From an uncultured Paludibacter sp. (GTDB lineage Bacteria; Bacteroidota; Bacteroidia; Bacteroidales; Paludibacteraceae), in assembly GCA_937927845.1 (NCBI GenBank), contig CALFXE010000218.1:13142-77141 (forward strand): 64,000 nt of DNA. The letters run 5' to 3'. The translations under genes were made by a program, and so were the position numbers. Positions 61,659 through 64,000 of the stretch are shown piece by piece (positions within the stretch are counted from its first letter, which is position 1; every line of letters begins with the position of its first letter). The notes beneath the pieces are model-generated. The model saw nothing but the letters and a program-made list of their open reading frames with translations, was not told the DNA's origin and searched no databases.

Positions 61659-62315
61659 ATGAAAAAGATAATCTTATTTCTAATACTGTTCGTATCGGCA
61701 GGGAGCAATCTGAAAGCACAAACTTTTGCAGAATGGTTCCAGCAAAAAAAGACACAGAAGAAATACCTGATCCAGCAAATAGCAGCACTTCAGGTATATA
61801 TCGGGTATGCAAAAAAAGGGTACAATATAGCCAAAGAGGGCCTAACAACTATCGGGGGCTTCACCAGAGGCGAATTTAACCTGCATACAGATTATTTCAA
61901 TTCATTGAAATCTGTCAACCCCGAAATCAAGCGATATGCAAGGGTTGCAGATATAGTAGCCTTACAGCTCGAAATTGTACAAAACTACAACCGCACATAT
62001 CGCAGGCTTAGCAGCAGCGATGCACTTTCAAATGATGAACTGGCATACATCCACAGGGTCTTCAGCAGACTGCTTGATGATTGTGATAAAACACTGGATG
62101 AGCTTATCACAATTACCACCGATGGAAAAATGGAAATGAAGGATGATGAGCGCATGAAGAGGATTGATATGCTTTACCTGGATATGCAGGATAAGCTCAC
62201 ATTCTCGCAGAGCTTTTCTAATGATGCAGTATCACTTGCAGCATCAAGGTTAAAGGAGAAAACAGATGTACAAACCAGCCGTGTACTGCATGGCATTAAA
62301 AACGAGTCACGATGA
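61659..62315 (+). CDS. TraI/TerB-like exported conjugation protein (copy 2)
   Basis: From the ATG at 61659, the 218-residue product has a signal peptide (to NLKAQ), FAEWFQQKKTQKKYLIQQIAA, GGFTRGEFNLHTDYFNSLKSV, SNDELAYIHRVFSRLLDDC and a final RVLHGIKN. It shares layout with the third copy. Such proteins are often called TerB-like in databases, which is misleading here; the conjugation context is the more informative guide. The stop overlaps the next start by 4 bases. Confidence 0.8.
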   Translation: MKKIILFLILFVSAGSNLKAQTFAEWFQQKKTQKKYLIQQIAALQVYIGYAKKGYNIAKEGLTTIGGFTRGEFNLHTDYFNSLKSVNPEIKRYARVADIVALQLEIVQNYNRTYRRLSSSDALSNDELAYIHRVFSRLLDDCDKTLDELITITTDGKMEMKDDERMKRIDMLYLDMQDKLTFSQSFSNDAVSLAASRLKEKTDVQTSRVLHGIKNESR

Positions 62316-62950
62316 AAAAGATAATCGTAATTATATCGCTGTCATTCCTGGGTTTGCTTCCTGCTTTCCGAGCATCTGCGCAAGCCGATGAAATAGCACA
62401 GCTTTTACTCAATGTTGAGAAGCTGGCGCAATTCAAGCAGATCCTGAGTGACATGAAAAAGGGCTACCAGATTTTGGAAGGTGGCTACAACACCATAAAG
62501 AATATTTCCGAAGGCAACTTCAGCTTGCACAAGGCTTTTCTTGACGGTTTAATGGGTGTAAGTCCTACCGTGCGCAGTTACAGGCGTGTAGCGGATATCA
62601 CCAACTACCAGATCGCCTTAGTTAAGGAATACCGCAACGCTTATGATCGGTTCAGGCGGGACAATAATTTCAATCCCGATGAGCTGGCGTATTTGGGCCG
62701 GGTGTATGACAACTTGTTTAAGGAGAGCCTGCGTAATCTGGATGAACTGCTCACGGTCATCACGGCAGGCAAAGCCCGTATGAGCGATGATGAACGACTG
62801 CAAACCATTGACAGGATTTATGCCGACATGCTGGATAAATTAATGTTTCTGCGGCACTTCAATAATAACACTACAATACTGGCCGTGCAACGGGCGAAAG
62901 AACGCAACGATGCACAGACCATTCGTAAGATCTATGGGTTAAACAATTAA
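62312..62950 (+). CDS. TraI/TerB-like exported conjugation protein (copy 3)
   Basis: The 212-residue product has a signal peptide (to RASAQ) and the series LAQFKQILSDMKKGYQILEGG, NFSLHKAFLDGLMGVSP, NPDELAYLGRVYDNLFK and RKIYGLNN. It is closest in layout to copy 2, and the ending KIYGL recalls copy 1 (KLYGL). Three tandem relatives of similar size suggest an expansion of one transfer component in this element. Confidence 0.82.
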   Translation: MKKIIVIISLSFLGLLPAFRASAQADEIAQLLLNVEKLAQFKQILSDMKKGYQILEGGYNTIKNISEGNFSLHKAFLDGLMGVSPTVRSYRRVADITNYQIALVKEYRNAYDRFRRDNNFNPDELAYLGRVYDNLFKESLRNLDELLTVITAGKARMSDDERLQTIDRIYADMLDKLMFLRHFNNNTTILAVQRAKERNDAQTIRKIYGLNN

Positions 62951-62960
62951 ATAAACAGAT

Positions 62961-64000
62961 ATGGCAAAGTGTGGAAAGACCGCCTGGCTGGCGGTGGTGG
63001 GGTTGATAATGCCTTTTATAAGCCGTGCACAAGGTATAGCCGATGAAATGAGAGGAATGCATGGTGTATTGGAACAATTGTATGATGAAATGATGCCTTT
63101 GTGCAGCCAGTTGATCGGTGTAGGTCAAGGATTGGCGGGATTTGCTGCTATGTGGTATATCGCATCAAGGGTATGGGGACATTTATCGAGAGCGGAACCT
63201 ATTGATTTTTATCCGCTGTTCCGTCCCTTCGTTATTGGATTTTGCGTGATGATATTTCCCTCCGTTTTGGGATTGATCAATGGCGTAATGAAACCTACTG
63301 TGACAGCCACTGCCGCAATGGTAGAAAATTCAGATAAAGCTATTTCGGTGCTCTTGCAAAAAAAGGAAGAAGCCATCAAGCAAACGGATGTGTGGCAAAT
63401 GTATGTGGGAGAAAGTGGTAGCGGTGATAGGGACAAGTGGTATAAATACACACATGATAATGAAGACCCTTCAGAAGAAGGCTTTTTTGAAGGCATTGGA
63501 AACGACATCAAGTTCGCCATGTCCAAAGCCTCTTACAACTTCCGCAATTCGGTGAAGGAATGGATGAGCGAAGTGCTCAGGGTATTATTTGAAGCGGCAT
63601 CCTTGTGTATTGATACGCTACGAACATTCCAGTTAGTCGTATTGGCGATACTTGGTCCTTTGGTATTTGGCATTGCAGTATTTGACGGTTTTCAGCATAC
63701 GCTTACCGTCTGGATAGCCCGCTATATCAACATCTTTCTATGGCTACCTGTCGCCAACATCTTCGGAAGCATTATAGGGAAGATACAGGAGAAAATGCTG
63801 GAGCTGGATATATCGCAGGTGCAGGATTACGGCGACACATTTTTCAGCAGAACCGATGTGGCTTACCTGGTCTTCATGATAATAGGCATAGTCGGATACT
63901 TTACTGTTCCCTCCGTAGCGAATTACATTGTTCATGCAGGTGGTGGTGGCGCGTTAGGCCACAAGGTCACAAGCATTTTCGGCAGTTCTTCAAGAACGGT
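62961..64000 (+). CDS. traJ: conjugative transposon protein TraJ (partial)
   Basis: From the ATG at 62961 the frame runs open to the window end (about 346 residues so far). It has a signal-type helix ending near SRAQG, then DEMRGMHGVLEQLYDEMMPL, several membrane helices (FAAMWYIASRVWG, FVIGFCVMIFPSVLGLI, LVVLAILGPLVFGIAVFDG, VAYLVFMIIGIVGYFTVP), and a Gly-rich end (AGGGGALGHK). This matches TraJ of CTnDOT-type elements, a polytopic channel component (VirB6-like). The C-terminus lies outside. Confidence 0.92.
   Translation, partial: MAKCGKTAWLAVVGLIMPFISRAQGIADEMRGMHGVLEQLYDEMMPLCSQLIGVGQGLAGFAAMWYIASRVWGHLSRAEPIDFYPLFRPFVIGFCVMIFPSVLGLINGVMKPTVTATAAMVENSDKAISVLLQKKEEAIKQTDVWQMYVGESGSGDRDKWYKYTHDNEDPSEEGFFEGIGNDIKFAMSKASYNFRNSVKEWMSEVLRVLFEAASLCIDTLRTFQLVVLAILGPLVFGIAVFDGFQHTLTVWIARYINIFLWLPVANIFGSIIGKIQEKMLELDISQVQDYGDTFFSRTDVAYLVFMIIGIVGYFTVPSVANYIVHAGGGGALGHKVTSIFGSSSRT

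Noticed and set aside
1..64000. CRISPR array, tRNA, rRNA, integrase or transposase
   Set aside because: I looked for repeats with even spacing, tRNA-like cloverleafs and recombinase motifs and saw none; an integrase is expected outside the window.

Overview
The window looks like part of a large mobile metal-resistance island from a member of the Bacteroidota, most likely the Chitinophagaceae/Sphingobacteriales side. Evidence for this placement is the set of Bacteroidota-specific families (HYC_CC_PP, DUF3347, DUF6122, DUF2911, GDCCVxC), the CTnDOT-type tra genes, the near absence of Shine-Dalgarno sequences, and promoter-like TAnnTTTG boxes. The exact genus is inference. No rRNA, tRNA, CRISPR array, integrase or transposase was seen.

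Layout. (1) 1-6372, minus strand: a mercury-uptake module (CadC/ArsR-type regulator, MerTP fusion, GDCCVxC protein, small membrane protein) is followed by an arsenic cluster (ArsR, ArsM methyltransferase, Acr3 efflux pump, Pit phosphate transporter, a 72-residue protein, a metallophosphoesterase) and a GcvH cut by the window edge. No merA or arsC is present. Palindromic operators precede both ArsR-type genes and arsM. (2) 6691-21361: a divalent-cation cluster with a CzcA-type RND pump fused to a TolC-like protein, its adaptor, a TonB-dependent receptor, a lone histidinol dehydrogenase, a P-type ATPase with an unusual membrane motif, a His-rich periplasmic protein, a HupE/UreJ-type permease and a membrane-anchor protein, ending in a convergent DUF6122 gene. 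(3) 21400-27442: copper ATPase CopA with an HMA chaperone, two HYC_CC_PP proteins, an HMA-AraC regulator and a decayed class I fructose-bisphosphate aldolase. (4) 27537-34928: a CusA-type RND system, with cusA split by a -1 frame change at a perfect slippery heptamer, then an outer-membrane factor and two adaptors. (5) 34964-44976: periplasmic copper handling by three DUF3347 proteins, a His-rich protein, a haem-binding protein, a multicopper oxidase fused to a beta-barrel-like domain, a Cys-rich Csp copper-storage protein, a DUF305 protein, a frameshifted DUF2911 gene and CopB. (6) 45022-49654: a GNAT enzyme, a histidine kinase-receiver-LuxR hybrid, an unrecognised 397-residue protein and a lipoprotein. 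(7) 49874-64000: the transfer region of a Bacteroidota conjugative element (TraE, DUF1896, a giant methylase/helicase, TraF, unknown, TraG, unknown, three TraI/TerB-like proteins, TraJ cut by the edge).

Taken together, metal ions would be exported from the cytoplasm by P-type ATPases (CopA, CopB and the SPA-motif ATPase) and Acr3, and from the periplasm across the outer membrane by two RND systems. Copper would be oxidised and buffered by the multicopper oxidase, Csp, DUF3347 and HMA/HYC proteins. Arsenite would also be methylated. The tra block suggests the load travels by conjugation. Several genes carry single-base frame changes at A-runs (cusA, DUF2911), so either real decay or assembly error should be considered; the aldolase shows genuine decay, with two nonsense codons and a 5-base insertion.
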